Shown: positions 51,484 to 60,858, counted from the stretch's first letter. The stretch is DNA of 64,000 nt from an uncultured Anaerolineales bacterium (GCA_937135955.1 CAKZOB010000069.1:26061-90060); one strand, 5' to 3'. A program made the numbers and translations. Notes: generated from the sequence alone by a model not told the origin.

Positions 51484-52752
51484 ATGGATATCGCAGAACT
51501 CGAAAGACAAACGCTGCAGACCCTGCGCGAAATGGCGCGCGAAGCCAACATCCAGGGCTATAGCCGCCTGAAAAAGCAAGACCTGATCCTGCGGCTGTTG
51601 CGCGACAAAGCCGAACGCCAGGGTCATGAGTTGCGCGGTGGCATCCTGGAGATCATTGACGACGGCATTGGCTTCCTGCGCTCCGACCATTATCTGCCCG
51701 GCCCCGACGACATCTACGTCAGCCAGACTCAGATTCGCCGCTTCGGGCTGCGCACGGGCGACATGGTCATCGGGCAGGTGCGCCCGCCCAAGGACTCAGA
51801 GAAGTACTACGGGCTGCTGCGCGTGGAAGCCGTCAATGGCCTCGACCCCGAACAGGCCAAACGCCGTCCCCGCTTTGATGATCTGACTGCCATCTTCCCC
51901 AACGAACGCTACAACCTGGAAACCAACCCGCGCATCCTCTCCACGCGCCTGCTCAACCTGATCGCGCCTATCGGGCGTGGGCAGCGCGGCCTGATCGTCA
52001 GCCCGCCCAAAGCGGGCAAGACCACCGTGCTCAAGGAAGTGGCCAACGCCATCAGCGAGAACTACCCCGAAGTGCATCTGATGGTGGTGCTGATCGGCGA
52101 GCGCCCGGAAGAAGTCACCGACATGGATCGCTCGGTAGATGCCGAGGTGATCAGCAGCACCTTCGACGAGCCGGTGACCTATCATGTGCGCGTGGCGGAG
52201 ATGGCGCTGGAACGGGCCAAGCGCCTGGTTGAGTCGGGCCAGCATGTGGTGATCCTGCTGGACAGCATCACGCGCCTGGCTCGCGCCTACAACCTGGTGG
52301 TGCCGCCCAGCGGGCGCACCCTCACCGGCGGTCTCGATCCGTCGGCGCTCTACCCGCCCAAGCGGTTCTTTGGGGCAGCGCGTAACGTCGAGGAAGGCGG
52401 CAGCCTGACCATCGTCGCCACTTGCCTGGTGAAGACTGGCAGCCGCATGGACGACGTGATCTACGAAGAATTCAAGGGCACGGGCAACATGGAACTGCAC
52501 CTGTCGCGCGAATTGCAGGAGCGGCGCATCTTCCCGGCCTTCGACATCCTGCAATCGTCCACGCGACGCGAAGAGCTGTTGCTGGGGCCGGATATTCTGC
52601 AGCGCGTGTGGATGATGCGCCGGATGCTGGTGCAGATGACGCAGCCTCCGGCCAACTACGACATTATCTCGGCGACCGAAGCGCTGCTCAACCAGCTACG
52701 TCACACCGATTCCAACGAGGAATTCCTGGAACAACTGACGCGCGGTTACTGA
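51484..52752 (+). CDS. rho: Transcription termination factor Rho (422 aa)
   Basis: Hexameric RNA helicase. N-terminal Rho_N helical domain ([30 protein letters not shown] region), the cold-shock RNA-binding domain with [15 protein letters not shown] and [14 protein letters not shown], and the ATPase with Walker [15 protein letters not shown], Walker [17 protein letters not shown] and the Q/R loops. The length matches compact Rho proteins without inserts. ATG at 51484 follows CGGAGAT. A terminator hairpin lies right after the stop. Confidence 0.98.
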   Translation: MDIAELERQTLQTLREMAREANIQGYSRLKKQDLILRLLRDKAERQGHELRGGILEIIDDGIGFLRSDHYLPGPDDIYVSQTQIRRFGLRTGDMVIGQVRPPKDSEKYYGLLRVEAVNGLDPEQAKRRPRFDDLTAIFPNERYNLETNPRILSTRLLNLIAPIGRGQRGLIVSPPKAGKTTVLKEVANAISENYPEVHLMVVLIGERPEEVTDMDRSVDAEVISSTFDEPVTYHVRVAEMALERAKRLVESGQHVVILLDSITRLARAYNLVVPPSGRTLTGGLDPSALYPPKRFFGAARNVEEGGSLTIVATCLVKTGSRMDDVIYEEFKGTGNMELHLSRELQERRIFPAFDILQSSTRREELLLGPDILQRVWMMRRMLVQMTQPPANYDIISATEALLNQLRHTDSNEEFLEQLTRGY

Positions 52753-52778
52753 GCGCTGCGCTCTGGCGGGGCAAAACG

Positions 52779-52818
52779 CGGGCGACCTGATACAGACACA
52801 GGCCGCCCGTTTGTTTGT
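52779..52818 (+). terminator. Rho-independent terminator after rho
   Basis: CGGGCGACCTG (52779-52789) pairs with CAGGCCGCCCG (52799-52809), one mismatch, followed by TTTGTTTGT. Confidence 0.85.
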
Positions 52819-52827
52819 GAGCGCGGG

Positions 52828-54042
52828 TCAGCCCGGCAGCAACAGGCGTGCGGCCAGGCCCGCGTAGACGTGCGCGGCAGTCTTGAGATCGTCCAGGCGC
52901 ACGGCCTCGCGCGGGGTGTGCGCCAGGTTGGGGTCGCCCGGCCCGAAGCCCACCGTCGGGATGCCCGCCTGCCCCATGGTATAGACGCCGTCAGTAGAAA
53001 ACGGCCAGTGCCCGACCTCCGGCGCACTCCCTCGCGCTGTCTGGATGGTCTGGTAGAGCGCTTCCACCAATGGATGCGCGCGATCCAACACCCAGGCGGG
53101 ATGGGCCTCCTGAGCGGTGCGCACCACCCCTGTATAAGAAGCCTCGTCGTAGGTGGTGATCTGCACCGTCGCGGGGATATCCTCGCGGCTGATCAGGCTT
53201 TCCAGTTGGGCGCGCGCGCCCAGCACCGTCTCGCCCAGGGTCAGGCGGCGATCCAGATAGACCTTGCACTGATTGGGGATGGCATTCAGGCTTGGCCCCT
53301 CGCTGTGAATGGCGGTGACAGCGACCGTCCCCGGCCCCAGGAAGGGGTCTTTGGGCAGGCTATCGGCCAGCAACTGCACGGCGAAGACCAGGCGGGCGGC
53401 AGCGTAGATGGCGTTCTGGCCCAGGTGCGGCTGACTGCCGTGCGACGAGCGCCCGCTCACTACCACCTTGAACATCACCCGCCCGCGCTGCCCGCGGCTG
53501 ATGTGCAGGTTAGTTGGCTCGCCCAGCACCACATAGTCGGGCCGCAGGCCGTCTTCTTCGACAATATAGCGCATGGCCAGCCCTTCGCAGGGTTCTTCCT
53601 GCACCACGAAGGCCAGCACCAGCCGCCCTTGCAATTGGTCGGCGAAGGGCAGCAACTGCCGCGCCCCATAGACCATGCTGGCCAGCGCACCCTTCATATC
53701 CACTGCGCCCAGCCCGTGCAGCGCCCCATCAGCGATCGTGCCTGCATAGGGGGGATAGGGCCAGCTTTCGGGCGCGCCGGGGGCCACCGTGTCCATGTGC
53801 GCGTTGTAGAGCAGGGTGGGGCCGTCGCCCCCGCCCAGCGTGACGATCACGCTGCCCATCGCGTTGACGCGCACATCGCTGAAACCCAGTGCGCGCAAAT
53901 GCTCCACCAGCAGCGCCGCCAGGTCGCCTTCCTGCGTGGAGAGGCTGGGAGTCTGCACCAACTGCTGAGCGAAAGCGTAGAGTTCCTGCGCGGTTACCCA
54001 TTCCAGGGCCAGGTCGCGAATACGTTCACCAAAGCTGTTCAA
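52828..54042 (-). CDS. M20 metallohydrolase, YgeY-like (404 aa)
   Basis: Di-zinc amidohydrolase fold of the ArgE/DapE group. Metal ligands: His82 (NAHMDTV, with Asp84), Asp115 (GAVDMKG), Glu150 (QEEPCEG, with Glu149 as base), Glu175 (GEPT) and a His near the end (NLAHTPREA). The specific wording SLSTQEGDLAALLVEHLRALGF, CKVYLDRRLTLGET and TDGVYTMGQAGIPTVGFGPGD is that of the YgeY family, linked in other genomes to selenium-dependent purine catabolism; no ygf/xdh genes are here. It starts two bases after the sugar-transferase stop, hence co-transcribed. Confidence 0.88.
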   Translation of the reverse strand: MNSFGERIRDLALEWVTAQELYAFAQQLVQTPSLSTQEGDLAALLVEHLRALGFSDVRVNAMGSVIVTLGGGDGPTLLYNAHMDTVAPGAPESWPYPPYAGTIADGALHGLGAVDMKGALASMVYGARQLLPFADQLQGRLVLAFVVQEEPCEGLAMRYIVEEDGLRPDYVVLGEPTNLHISRGQRGRVMFKVVVSGRSSHGSQPHLGQNAIYAAARLVFAVQLLADSLPKDPFLGPGTVAVTAIHSEGPSLNAIPNQCKVYLDRRLTLGETVLGARAQLESLISREDIPATVQITTYDEASYTGVVRTAQEAHPAWVLDRAHPLVEALYQTIQTARGSAPEVGHWPFSTDGVYTMGQAGIPTVGFGPGDPNLAHTPREAVRLDDLKTAAHVYAGLAARLLLPG

Positions 54043-54044
54043 GG

Positions 54045-55484
54045 CTAGGCTGCTCCATGGGCAAAGAGTACCTTGGGGATGGTGCGCAGGATGATCTGCA
54101 AGTCCAGCCCCAATGACCAGTTCTCAATATAGTAGATATCGAGCAGACACATTTCTTCGAAGGGCACTTCGCTGCGCCCGCTGACCTGCCACAGGCCGGT
54201 CAGGCCGGGCAGGACGCGCAGGCGCTGCCGGTGCCAGGGTTCGTAGAGCGCCACTTCCTGCGGCACCGCCGGACGCGGCCCCACCCAGCTCATTTCACCG
54301 CGCAGGATGTTCCAGATTTGCGGGACTTCATCTATGCTGAAGCGGCGAATCCAGCGCCCGACGCGCGTCACCCGCGGGTCATTGACCAGTTTGGGATGGC
54401 GCGGGTCTTCGCCTGTCTGCCGGATCAGGTCGGCGTGCATCTTCTCCGCGTCCACCACCATCGAGCGGAACTTGTATACCTTGAAGGGCTTTCCGTTCAG
54501 GCCAACCCGTTCCTGGGTGAAGAAGATCGGCCCCGGTGTGTCGAGCCGGATGGCCAGGGCAATGACCACCGTGATGAGCAGCGCCAGCGGTAGCGCGAGC
54601 AGCACCAGGATAAGGTCGAGCGCGCGCTTGGCGATACGGTTGCCGGGGCTGAAACGCGCTTCGCCATTGAGGCCCAGCAGGGGAATGCCGCCCAACATCT
54701 CGACCTGCACCTGGCTCAGGCTCAGTTCGAACAGGTCGGGCACGGTGCGCACCTTGACGTGCTTGCGTTCGCATTCGCGCACGATGCTCAGAATCTTGCG
54801 CTGCACATGCCACGGCAGGGTGATGATCACCAGGTCTACTTTGTGTTCGTCAATCAAGCGCGGCAGGTTGTCCAGGCCGCCCAGGGCGGGCACGCGCCCC
54901 AGGTCGTTCGCGCCGCGCTCCGGATCGTCGTCCACAAAGCCGACGACCTTATAACCCAGGTCGGGCCGGGCGACCAGAGTCTGCAGCACCGACAGGCCCA
55001 CGCTCCCCGCGCCGACAATCAACACGCGCTCCACCCCAATACCGCGCCGACGCAGATGATCGCGCAGCAGGCGCAGGGCCAGCCGCCATGCCCCCAGCAG
55101 CAACACCACCAGGGCCGCCGCCTGGATGATCAGCAGACGGGAGAACACCAGCGGGCGCAGCAGAAAGCTGATCGCCATCACGATCACCGCGGCGTTGGTG
55201 GCGCTGTTGGCGATGGCGAAGACCTCGTCCCACCAGGTGCGCGTGCGCCGCTCGCGGTAGAGCCTGGCGCTGTGATTGAAAGCCAGGATCAGCGCCACAA
55301 AGATCAGCGTGTAGGGCCAGTACGGGGAGAATGGCGCGTCGTTGGCTTCGTCCACCGGCTGCAGGAACTGTACCTCGTAGCGTAGATAGTACGAGAACAG
55401 GAACGCCGCCGTCACCAGCAGGGCGTCGCCAAGGGGGAGTAACCAACGAGGCCATTTGAAAGGCGTGTCATCCATACGAGTCAT
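54045..55484 (-). CDS. Undecaprenyl-phosphate sugar phosphotransferase, WbaP/CpsE-like (479 aa)
   Basis: Transfers a sugar-1-phosphate to undecaprenyl phosphate to begin polysaccharide synthesis. Four N-terminal spans (~15-150), a CoA-binding-like Rossmann domain (VLIVGAGSVGLSVLQTL, ~165-260), a fifth membrane helix after KRALDLILVLLALPLALLI, and the catalytic domain with KVYKFRSM, DEVPQIWNILRGEMSWVGPRP and LPGLTGLWQVSGRS. Full length and all motifs present. A GT4 gene lies upstream on the same strand. The downstream M20 gene is almost touching. Confidence 0.95.
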   Translation of the reverse strand: MTRMDDTPFKWPRWLLPLGDALLVTAAFLFSYYLRYEVQFLQPVDEANDAPFSPYWPYTLIFVALILAFNHSARLYRERRTRTWWDEVFAIANSATNAAVIVMAISFLLRPLVFSRLLIIQAAALVVLLLGAWRLALRLLRDHLRRRGIGVERVLIVGAGSVGLSVLQTLVARPDLGYKVVGFVDDDPERGANDLGRVPALGGLDNLPRLIDEHKVDLVIITLPWHVQRKILSIVRECERKHVKVRTVPDLFELSLSQVQVEMLGGIPLLGLNGEARFSPGNRIAKRALDLILVLLALPLALLITVVIALAIRLDTPGPIFFTQERVGLNGKPFKVYKFRSMVVDAEKMHADLIRQTGEDPRHPKLVNDPRVTRVGRWIRRFSIDEVPQIWNILRGEMSWVGPRPAVPQEVALYEPWHRQRLRVLPGLTGLWQVSGRSEVPFEEMCLLDIYYIENWSLGLDLQIILRTIPKVLFAHGAA

Positions 55485-55624
55485 CAGTCTTGAGTTTGGA
55501 GTTTTCAGCGATCAGCGTTCGGTTTCCAGCGTTCGTCTGACGTAGAGCAGATCGCCTCTATCCTCATCCATCAGCCCTGCGCGCAGCGAACATCGCCCAC
55601 TGAAAACTGTTCTCTGCGCGCCGA
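55485..55624. repeat. Intergenic spacer with GATCAGTGATCA-type repeats
   Basis: Short words CAGCGATCAGCG, CCACTGAAAACTG and CCGATCACTGATCA at both ends recall the spacer at 8703-8848. No gene. Confidence 0.55.
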
Positions 55625-56773
55625 TCACTGATCACCCTTCTCTCCTAAAGCACGGCGATAACTGGCAACCGTCTGCGCCGCCGTCTGCGCCCAGGTGAAG
55701 CGGGCGGCGTGCGCCAGACCGCGCGCGCTCGCCTCCACCCGCCAGCCAGGATCGGCCAGGACGCGCTCCAGAGCCGCCGCCCAGGCGTTCACATCATCGG
55801 GCGGCAGGCGTAGCCCCCCCTCGCCGACGGCCTCCGGCAGCGACGACACGTCAGATACCAGGGCGGGCGTCCCGCAGGCCAGCGCTTCCAGCACGGGTAG
55901 CCCGAACCCCTCATAGACGGAGGGGTAGACCAGAGCCTCGGCGGCATTGTACCACCAGGGTAACTCGTCCGCCGGTACGTAGCCGGGCAGCAACACCGCA
56001 TCCGCCAGATTGTGCGCCGCGATGGTTGCGTCAAGGGCGCTGTCCATCCAGCCCCTGGCTCCGGCCAACACCAATGGCACTGCCTGGTGCTGCGAAGCGG
56101 GCAACTGCGCATAGGCGCGCAGCAGTACGGGTAGATTTTTACGCGGTTCGAGCGTGCCGACAAATAACAGGAAACGCTGGGGTAGGCCCTTGCGCGTCCG
56201 GAAGGCCTCTACCTCGGCCCGCGGCAGCGGTCTGAACTGCTCTCCGACGCCCGGCGCGGCTACGTCAATGTGTTCGGCGGGCAAGCCGAAGGTCTGCACC
56301 AGGTCGCGGGCGGTGCTGTGCGAGATGGCGATGACGCGCCGCGCCCGCCAGCACGATCGCCGCACGAACAGCCGCAAGTACCAGCGCCGCGCCGCTGGCA
56401 GCCGGTCGGGATAGTGCACAAAGCTCAGGTCATAGACCGTCACGACCGACGGCACATGGCTGAGCACGGGCGTGACGAAAGCCAGGGCATGTGTCAGGTC
56501 CGGTTGTGCAGCCCGCAGCGCGAAGGGCTGAATGAACTGTTCCCACAGGATGCGGCGCAAGGGGTGTTCGGTGTTCCAGGCCGCCCGCCGGATCGTCAGC
56601 CGTTCCTGGTCAGCTAGCTGTGCCTGTGCGCCAACGAATACTGTATAGGAAAAATCAGGCACGGCATCGGGCAGGGCGCGCAGCAAGTTAGCGATATAGC
56701 CGCTGATCCCCGCGCTGCGGTAACCGGCCTGGGCAGAGAGCAAGTGCGCGTTCAGGCAAATATGACGGCGCAT
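55625..56773 (-). CDS. Glycosyltransferase family 4 protein (382 aa)
   Basis: GT-B fold retaining glycosyltransferase. N-domain with GISGYIANLLRALP and TVYDLSFVHYPD; C-domain with RFLLFVGTLEPRKNLPVLLRAY, VLLPGYVPADELPWWYNAAEALVYPSVYEGFGLPVLEALACG (EX7E-type acceptor site) and LPPDDVNAWAAALERVL. It probably extends the lipid-linked sugar begun by the phosphotransferase downstream. A TATAAT sits on the first possible ATG (56782), so the ATG at 56773 is preferred and the message may be leaderless. Confidence 0.93.
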   Translation of the reverse strand: MRRHICLNAHLLSAQAGYRSAGISGYIANLLRALPDAVPDFSYTVFVGAQAQLADQERLTIRRAAWNTEHPLRRILWEQFIQPFALRAAQPDLTHALAFVTPVLSHVPSVVTVYDLSFVHYPDRLPAARRWYLRLFVRRSCWRARRVIAISHSTARDLVQTFGLPAEHIDVAAPGVGEQFRPLPRAEVEAFRTRKGLPQRFLLFVGTLEPRKNLPVLLRAYAQLPASQHQAVPLVLAGARGWMDSALDATIAAHNLADAVLLPGYVPADELPWWYNAAEALVYPSVYEGFGLPVLEALACGTPALVSDVSSLPEAVGEGGLRLPPDDVNAWAAALERVLADPGWRVEASARGLAHAARFTWAQTAAQTVASYRRALGEKGDQ

Positions 56774-56780
56774 GGCGCGC

Positions 56781-56786
56781 ATTATA
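56781..56786 (-). promoter_or_regulatory. -10 element overlapping the first GT4 ATG
   Basis: Minus strand TATAAT covers the ATG at 56782-56780. Transcription would start near 56774, one base before the ATG at 56773. No strong -35. Confidence 0.45.
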
Positions 56787-56827
56787 CCAGAAAAGTGGCG
56801 GGGGATGGGTCACAGATATGCGCAGGG

Positions 56828-56955
56828 TGCAGGCAAAAGTTGTCAGCGACTTTGCCCGGCCCGATGGCCCTCATCCCCCGGCCCCTTCGCCCGCGCTGCG
56901 GGCGAAGGGGAGCACTCGTGCGCGAGAGACAGGGAGTTCCCTCTCCCTCACCGGG
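56828..56955. repeat. GC-rich intergenic repeat, family A (second half missing)
   Basis: Begins with GCAGGCAAAAGTTGTCAGCG, also found at the window end, then the first hairpin; the CCCGCGACGCAGTCGCGAGG half is replaced by CCCTCTCCCTCACCGGGGCTG. Confidence 0.85.
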
Positions 56956-56975
56956 GCTGAGAATCCAACCACTCA

Positions 56976-57833
56976 TCAGAGCGCAGGTTGCAGCGTCAGG
57001 ACAGCGATCTCCGGACGGCAGCCGAAGCGCAACGCCAGCCAGCCTGTCCCCGTGCCCACGGTGACAAAGAGCTGCAGCCCGCCGATGGTGTACAGCCCTT
57101 GCGGATAGGCTTTGCCACCGCGCGGCAACACCGGCGGTCGTAGCCCCGGCAGCCGCACCTGTCCGCCGTGCGAATGCCCGGAGAGTTGCAACACCACGCG
57201 CGGATCAGCGGCAGCACGCGGCGCAAAGTCCGGCGCATGAGAGAGCAGGATCGTCGCCCGGCCAGGCGGCACATCGCGCAGCGCCATCTGCAGGCTGGGC
57301 GCGCCGTGAATCATGTCGTCTATCCCCGCCAGAGACAGCGCCGCCGAACCCCGCGGCAACGTGTGCGCCGCGTTGACGAGCAGGCCGATGCCCGCCCTGT
57401 CCAGCATGGCCGCCACCCGCCCCGCCCCGACCATATAGTCGTGATTGCCCAGCACGCCCCACACACCATCCGGCGCACATAGCCCCCCCAGCAACTCGCT
57501 GCCAGTGCGCAGACTATCGCGTCCGCCGGTAACAAAATCGCCGGTGATGACGATCAGATCGGGGCGCTCGCGGTTGGCTGCGGCAATGACCCACGGCAGG
57601 CGCGCCTCGTTCATGCGCACGCCCAGGTGAAGGTCCGACAGATGAACGATGCGGTATCCTGCAAACTCGGTGGGCAAGCCGGGGATGCGCACTGTCAGGC
57701 GGGTGATGCGCAACCAGCGCGTTTCGACCTGCCAAGCGTAGCCCACCAACGCCAGCGCCAGCCCTGTCAGCAAAGCCACCATGCGGGGATGCTCGCGCAG
57801 GGTGCCGTCAACCGAGGTAAATGTGAATGGCAT
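56976..57833 (-). CDS. Membrane-anchored metallophosphoesterase, YaeI/LpxG-like (285 aa)
   Basis: One N-terminal span (~20-35) followed by a calcineurin-like domain with all five motif blocks: HLSDLHLG, GDFVTGG, GNHDY, LSHAPDF and GHSHGGQ. The group includes lipid-linked pyrophosphatases such as LpxG and YkuE; the exact substrate cannot be told, especially as these bacteria usually lack lipid A. It overlaps the end of the upstream SHOCT-like gene by 26 bases, so translation is coupled. Confidence 0.93.
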   Translation of the reverse strand: MPFTFTSVDGTLREHPRMVALLTGLALALVGYAWQVETRWLRITRLTVRIPGLPTEFAGYRIVHLSDLHLGVRMNEARLPWVIAAANRERPDLIVITGDFVTGGRDSLRTGSELLGGLCAPDGVWGVLGNHDYMVGAGRVAAMLDRAGIGLLVNAAHTLPRGSAALSLAGIDDMIHGAPSLQMALRDVPPGRATILLSHAPDFAPRAAADPRVVLQLSGHSHGGQVRLPGLRPPVLPRGGKAYPQGLYTIGGLQLFVTVGTGTGWLALRFGCRPEIAVLTLQPAL

Positions 57834-58365
57834 CGCCGTCTTCGTCGTCTACGTGAATCGCAATAGGTTCAGAGGGAGGATGGTCGTGCAGCGCTCCGAG
57901 CAGGCTTCTGGTCAGGGCCAGATACTCGGCAGCCTCGCGCCCGGCCAGGCGATCCACCAGAGGATGGGCAAGCGCCAACCCCCACGCGGCCAACTGCGTG
58001 GGCAGGGGCAGGCTGAACACGATCTTCGGCCCATGGCGGGGGATAAAGCGCAGGTGCAACCACGGCGACCACTGGCTCAGCCACCCCACCGCGACCAGCA
58101 ACACCGCCATGACCAGGGCAACCCAGGCCAGGATCATCAGCCAGGGGCTGCTCACCGTTGAGATGCACAGGGTGGCCAGCACCAGCAGAATCACCCCAGC
58201 CAGGAAAGGGATTTCCCAGTAACGGCGAAAGCGCGCCATCGGCGGCGCTATGTCGCGCACGGGACCGGGGCGCACCAGAATGTCCAGCAGCCGCTCGGCC
58301 TCCTCAACCGTCAGGCGACCTTGTGCCACCATCTCCAGCACATACAGGCGTTCGTCGTCAGTCAT
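57808..58365 (-). CDS. SHOCT-like membrane protein (185 aa)
   Basis: The first ~28 residues (ERLYVLEMVAQGRLTVEEAERLLDIL) form the short helical SHOCT-like motif found at the start of many bacterial stress and bactofilin-linked proteins. Then come two spans (IPFLAGVILLVLATLCISTV and WLMILAWVALVMAVLLVAVGWL) and a soluble C-terminus ending in an acidic strand IAIHVDDEDGDAIHIYLG. Not a named family to my knowledge; a membrane-linked oligomerising factor is a guess. Overlaps the metallophosphoesterase gene. Confidence 0.75.
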   Translation of the reverse strand: MTDDERLYVLEMVAQGRLTVEEAERLLDILVRPGPVRDIAPPMARFRRYWEIPFLAGVILLVLATLCISTVSSPWLMILAWVALVMAVLLVAVGWLSQWSPWLHLRFIPRHGPKIVFSLPLPTQLAAWGLALAHPLVDRLAGREAAEYLALTRSLLGALHDHPPSEPIAIHVDDEDGDAIHIYLG

Positions 58366-58384
58366 GATCCGCCATGAACAGGCG

Positions 58385-58456
58385 CTACAGGCCAGCCAGC
58401 AACAGGAGCAGGAAGATCAACCCCACCAGCCAGGTAATCAGGATATTGGGATCCAT
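58385..58456 (-). CDS. Single-span microprotein (23 aa)
   Basis: An ATG frame of 23 residues, MDPN then a continuous hydrophobic stretch (ILITWLVGLIFLLLLLAG) and TAG, ends 19 bases before the SHOCT-like gene start on the same strand. The ribosome site is weak (GAAGG, eight bases upstream). The amphipathic-free, leucine-rich helix with a single acid at the start resembles small regulatory membrane peptides such as KdpF-like or type I toxin peptides. Too short to prove by sequence alone; the position at the head of the operon supports it. Confidence 0.45.
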   Translation of the reverse strand: MDPNILITWLVGLIFLLLLLAGL

Positions 58457-58803
58457 CGCACAGCCTTCGCGTTCCACTCGACAGCCAGGCACAGACGCCC
58501 TGAGCATACCGCAGACAGACGGGGCTGGTCAATCGGACTCACGAGTCTCCTTCTCTATGCCCAAATGCGCTACAATCATGTTTGCTGCCGTTCTGCGATG
58601 TTGCTGGTCGAATTCCAGAGCGTGCTATGCACTTCCTGCCCTCAACCCCGCACTGTGGGCGAAGAAGAACGCGCGCGACCGAAGACAGGTCTCCTTGTCC
58701 CACGATGCAGTGGCGTGGGAACAGAGGCAAGAGGGAGAAAAAGAAGTGCGCGAAGTCCATAGCAGCAGCCTCCAGTCTCTAGATTCCTGACTCCTAACCC
58801 GCC
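58457..58803. other. 347-bp gap with a far-diverged family A-like repeat
   Basis: 58627-58745 keeps the order CCTGCCCTCAACCCCG, CACTGTGGGCGAAG, TCTCCTTGTCCCACG, ATGCAGTGGCGTGGGA, like family A with many changes. Before it, TACAATCAT at 58572 may be a -10 for uvrC. No gene seen. Confidence 0.5.
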
Positions 58804-60696
58804 ATGGCCGAATACACGCCCTCCGAACATATCCAGAGCATTCTCGACAACCTGCCCGCCGAGCCAGGCGTCTACCAGATGATCGATCCCAACGGGGCGA
58901 TCATCTATGTGGGCAAGGCCAAGAGTTTGCGCAACCGCGTGCGCAGCTACTTTCAGCCGAGCAATCACGACCCCAAGGTGCTGCGCATTCGGCACGACAC
59001 CGCCGACATTCAGTTCATCCTCACCGGCGACGAGTTGAAAGCGCTCATCACCGAGGCAGAGCTAATCCGCGTGCACAAGCCGCGCTACAACGTCCTGCTC
59101 AAGGACGACAAGCGCTATCCCTATATCCGCGTGACGACCGGTGACGCCTTCCCCACGGTCGAGATGACGCGCCGCATAGACCGCAGCGACGGGCATCGCT
59201 ACTTCGGCCCCTTTACCTCGGCGGGGGGCGTGCGCGAGACGCTCGACGTGCTGCGCCGCGCTTTTCCCTACCTGACCTGTGACCGCGAGATCACCGGCCA
59301 GGACAAACGCGCCTGCCTCTATTACGACATCAAGCTGTGCGGTGCGCCGTGCATTGGTGCGCAGACCCGCGAGGAGTATTGGGAGAACATCAACGGGCTG
59401 ATGCGTGTGCTCTCCGGTCACGCCGAAGAAGTGCTGGCCGACCTGCGAGCACAGATGGAAGCGGCGGCGGAAGCGCTCGACTTCGAGCGGGCGGCAATCC
59501 TGCGCGATCGGGTGAAGGTCGTGGCGCAGATCGCGCAGCGTCAGCGGCTGGTGGCAGACATAGACGCCGACCAGGACGTGATCGCCTTCGCCCAGCAGGG
59601 CAGCGACGCCGTCGTGCAGATGTTCCTCATCCGCAATGGACGCCTGATCGGCAGCGAATACTTCGCCCTCACCGGTTCCGAAGACACCGCCGCAGAAGAC
59701 ATCGTCGCCAGCTTCCTGACACAGTTCTATCAGGAGGCCACCGACATCCCGCGCGAGGTGGTGCTGCCCGCGGAGGTGAGCGAGGCCCGCATCATCGAGC
59801 AGTGGCTGCGCGACAGGCGCGGCGGCAAGAAGGTGAAGCTGATCGTGCCCCGACGCGGCAACAAGCGCGAACTGGTGCAGCTCGCCGCGCAGACCGCCGC
59901 CGAAAAGCTGCAAATCCTGCGCGCGCAGTGGGAATCCGACACCGTCAAACAGGAGACGGCGCTGCGCGAAATCCAGGAGGCGCTGAGTCTGCCCCGCCCG
60001 CCCAACCGCATCGAGTGCTTCGACATCAGCACCACGCAGGGCACAGCCATTGTCGCCAGCCGGGTGGTCTTCGCCCAGGGAGTACCGCGCAAGAGCGAAT
60101 ATCGCCGTTTCAATATCCGCACGGTGGCACACGAAGGGTCGGATGACTATCAGTCTATGCGCGAGGCGCTCACCCGCCGCTTCCAGCGCTACACCGATGC
60201 CGTGGCGAATCCCCTGCCGGTCGAGCCGGGCAAGCAGGATCACGACGAGACGTGGCGCTTGCTGCCCGACCTGCTGATCGTGGACGGCGGCAAAGGGCAA
60301 CTGAGCGTGGCGGTGGAGGTGCTGGCCCAGTTCGGGCTGACAGAGCGCGTGCCGGTGTGTGCGCTGGCCAAGCAATTTGAGGAAATATTCGTGCCGGGCC
60401 GCGCCGAGTCCATCTTGCTGCCGCGCCGCAGCGAGGGGCTGTACCTGCTCCAGCGCGTGCGCGACGAGGCACACCGCTTCGCCATTACCAGTCACCGGCA
60501 GCGGCGCAACAAAGCGGGCTTGGCCAGTCAGCTTGAGGAAGTGCCGGGGATCGGCCCGCAGCGACGCAAGGCGTTGCTGAAGGTGTTCAACCGCGACATC
60601 GAGGCCATCCGGCGGGCCAGCATCGAGGAACTGACTGCCGTGCCCGGCATCACCCGCCAGATTGCCGAAAACCTCAAAGCGGCCCTGGGGGAGTGA
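58804..60696 (+). CDS. uvrC: Excinuclease ABC subunit C (630 aa)
   Basis: Makes both incisions in nucleotide excision repair. N-terminal GIY-YIG nuclease (GVYQMIDPNGAIIYVGKAKSLRNR), a Cys-rich central patch (CDREITGQDKRACLYYDIKLCGAPCIG), the UVR helix pair (DLRAQMEAAAEALDFERAAILRDR), the RNase-H-like 5' nuclease (ECFDISTTQGTAIVASRVVF, LIVDGGKGQL) and two helix-hairpin-helix repeats at the C-terminus. Full length. The last 42 bases, including the stop, are duplicated exactly at 61563-61604 beyond a toxin-antitoxin pair. Confidence 0.97.
   Translation: MAEYTPSEHIQSILDNLPAEPGVYQMIDPNGAIIYVGKAKSLRNRVRSYFQPSNHDPKVLRIRHDTADIQFILTGDELKALITEAELIRVHKPRYNVLLKDDKRYPYIRVTTGDAFPTVEMTRRIDRSDGHRYFGPFTSAGGVRETLDVLRRAFPYLTCDREITGQDKRACLYYDIKLCGAPCIGAQTREEYWENINGLMRVLSGHAEEVLADLRAQMEAAAEALDFERAAILRDRVKVVAQIAQRQRLVADIDADQDVIAFAQQGSDAVVQMFLIRNGRLIGSEYFALTGSEDTAAEDIVASFLTQFYQEATDIPREVVLPAEVSEARIIEQWLRDRRGGKKVKLIVPRRGNKRELVQLAAQTAAEKLQILRAQWESDTVKQETALREIQEALSLPRPPNRIECFDISTTQGTAIVASRVVFAQGVPRKSEYRRFNIRTVAHEGSDDYQSMREALTRRFQRYTDAVANPLPVEPGKQDHDETWRLLPDLLIVDGGKGQLSVAVEVLAQFGLTERVPVCALAKQFEEIFVPGRAESILLPRRSEGLYLLQRVRDEAHRFAITSHRQRRNKAGLASQLEEVPGIGPQRRKALLKVFNRDIEAIRRASIEELTAVPGITRQIAENLKAALGE
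60655..60696 (+). repeat. Direct repeat, uvrC 3' end (copy 1)
   Basis: 42 bases from CGCCAGATTGCC to the TGA stop are identical to 61563-61604. About 15 more bases upstream match with three changes (GGCATCACC against GGCATCATT). Confidence 0.95.
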
Positions 60697-60705
60697 AACA
60701 GAGCG

Positions 60706-60711
60706 TATAAT
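60706..60711 (+). promoter_or_regulatory. -10 element upstream of the toxin-antitoxin pair
   Basis: TATAAT ten bases after the uvrC stop, within the segment bracketed by the direct repeats. No strong -35. The message would read through the family D element. Confidence 0.45.
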
Positions 60712-60719
60712 GGACTCAC

Positions 60720-60858
60720 AGACCGTTTGAAAGCCTCACCTTCGGCCTTCTCTTCATGCATAGAGAAGGGGAATGAGCACAGAATTAAGCTCCTTCTACG
60801 CGTGTGGAGAGGGAATTTAGGGGGTAAACCTGCCGAGCAGAAGTTTTCAATTGAGTCT
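60720..60858. mobile_element. MITE-like element, family D, copy 2
   Basis: 139 bp homologous to 25897-26038. It starts AGACCGTTTGA; the far end has decayed to TCAATTGAGTCT. It ends 25 bases before the antitoxin ATG. Confidence 0.7.

Noticed and set aside
58250..58762. Plus-strand frames of 138-170 codons before uvrC
   Set aside because: They run across the SHOCT-like gene and a diverged repeat, with no ribosome site or recognisable domain.
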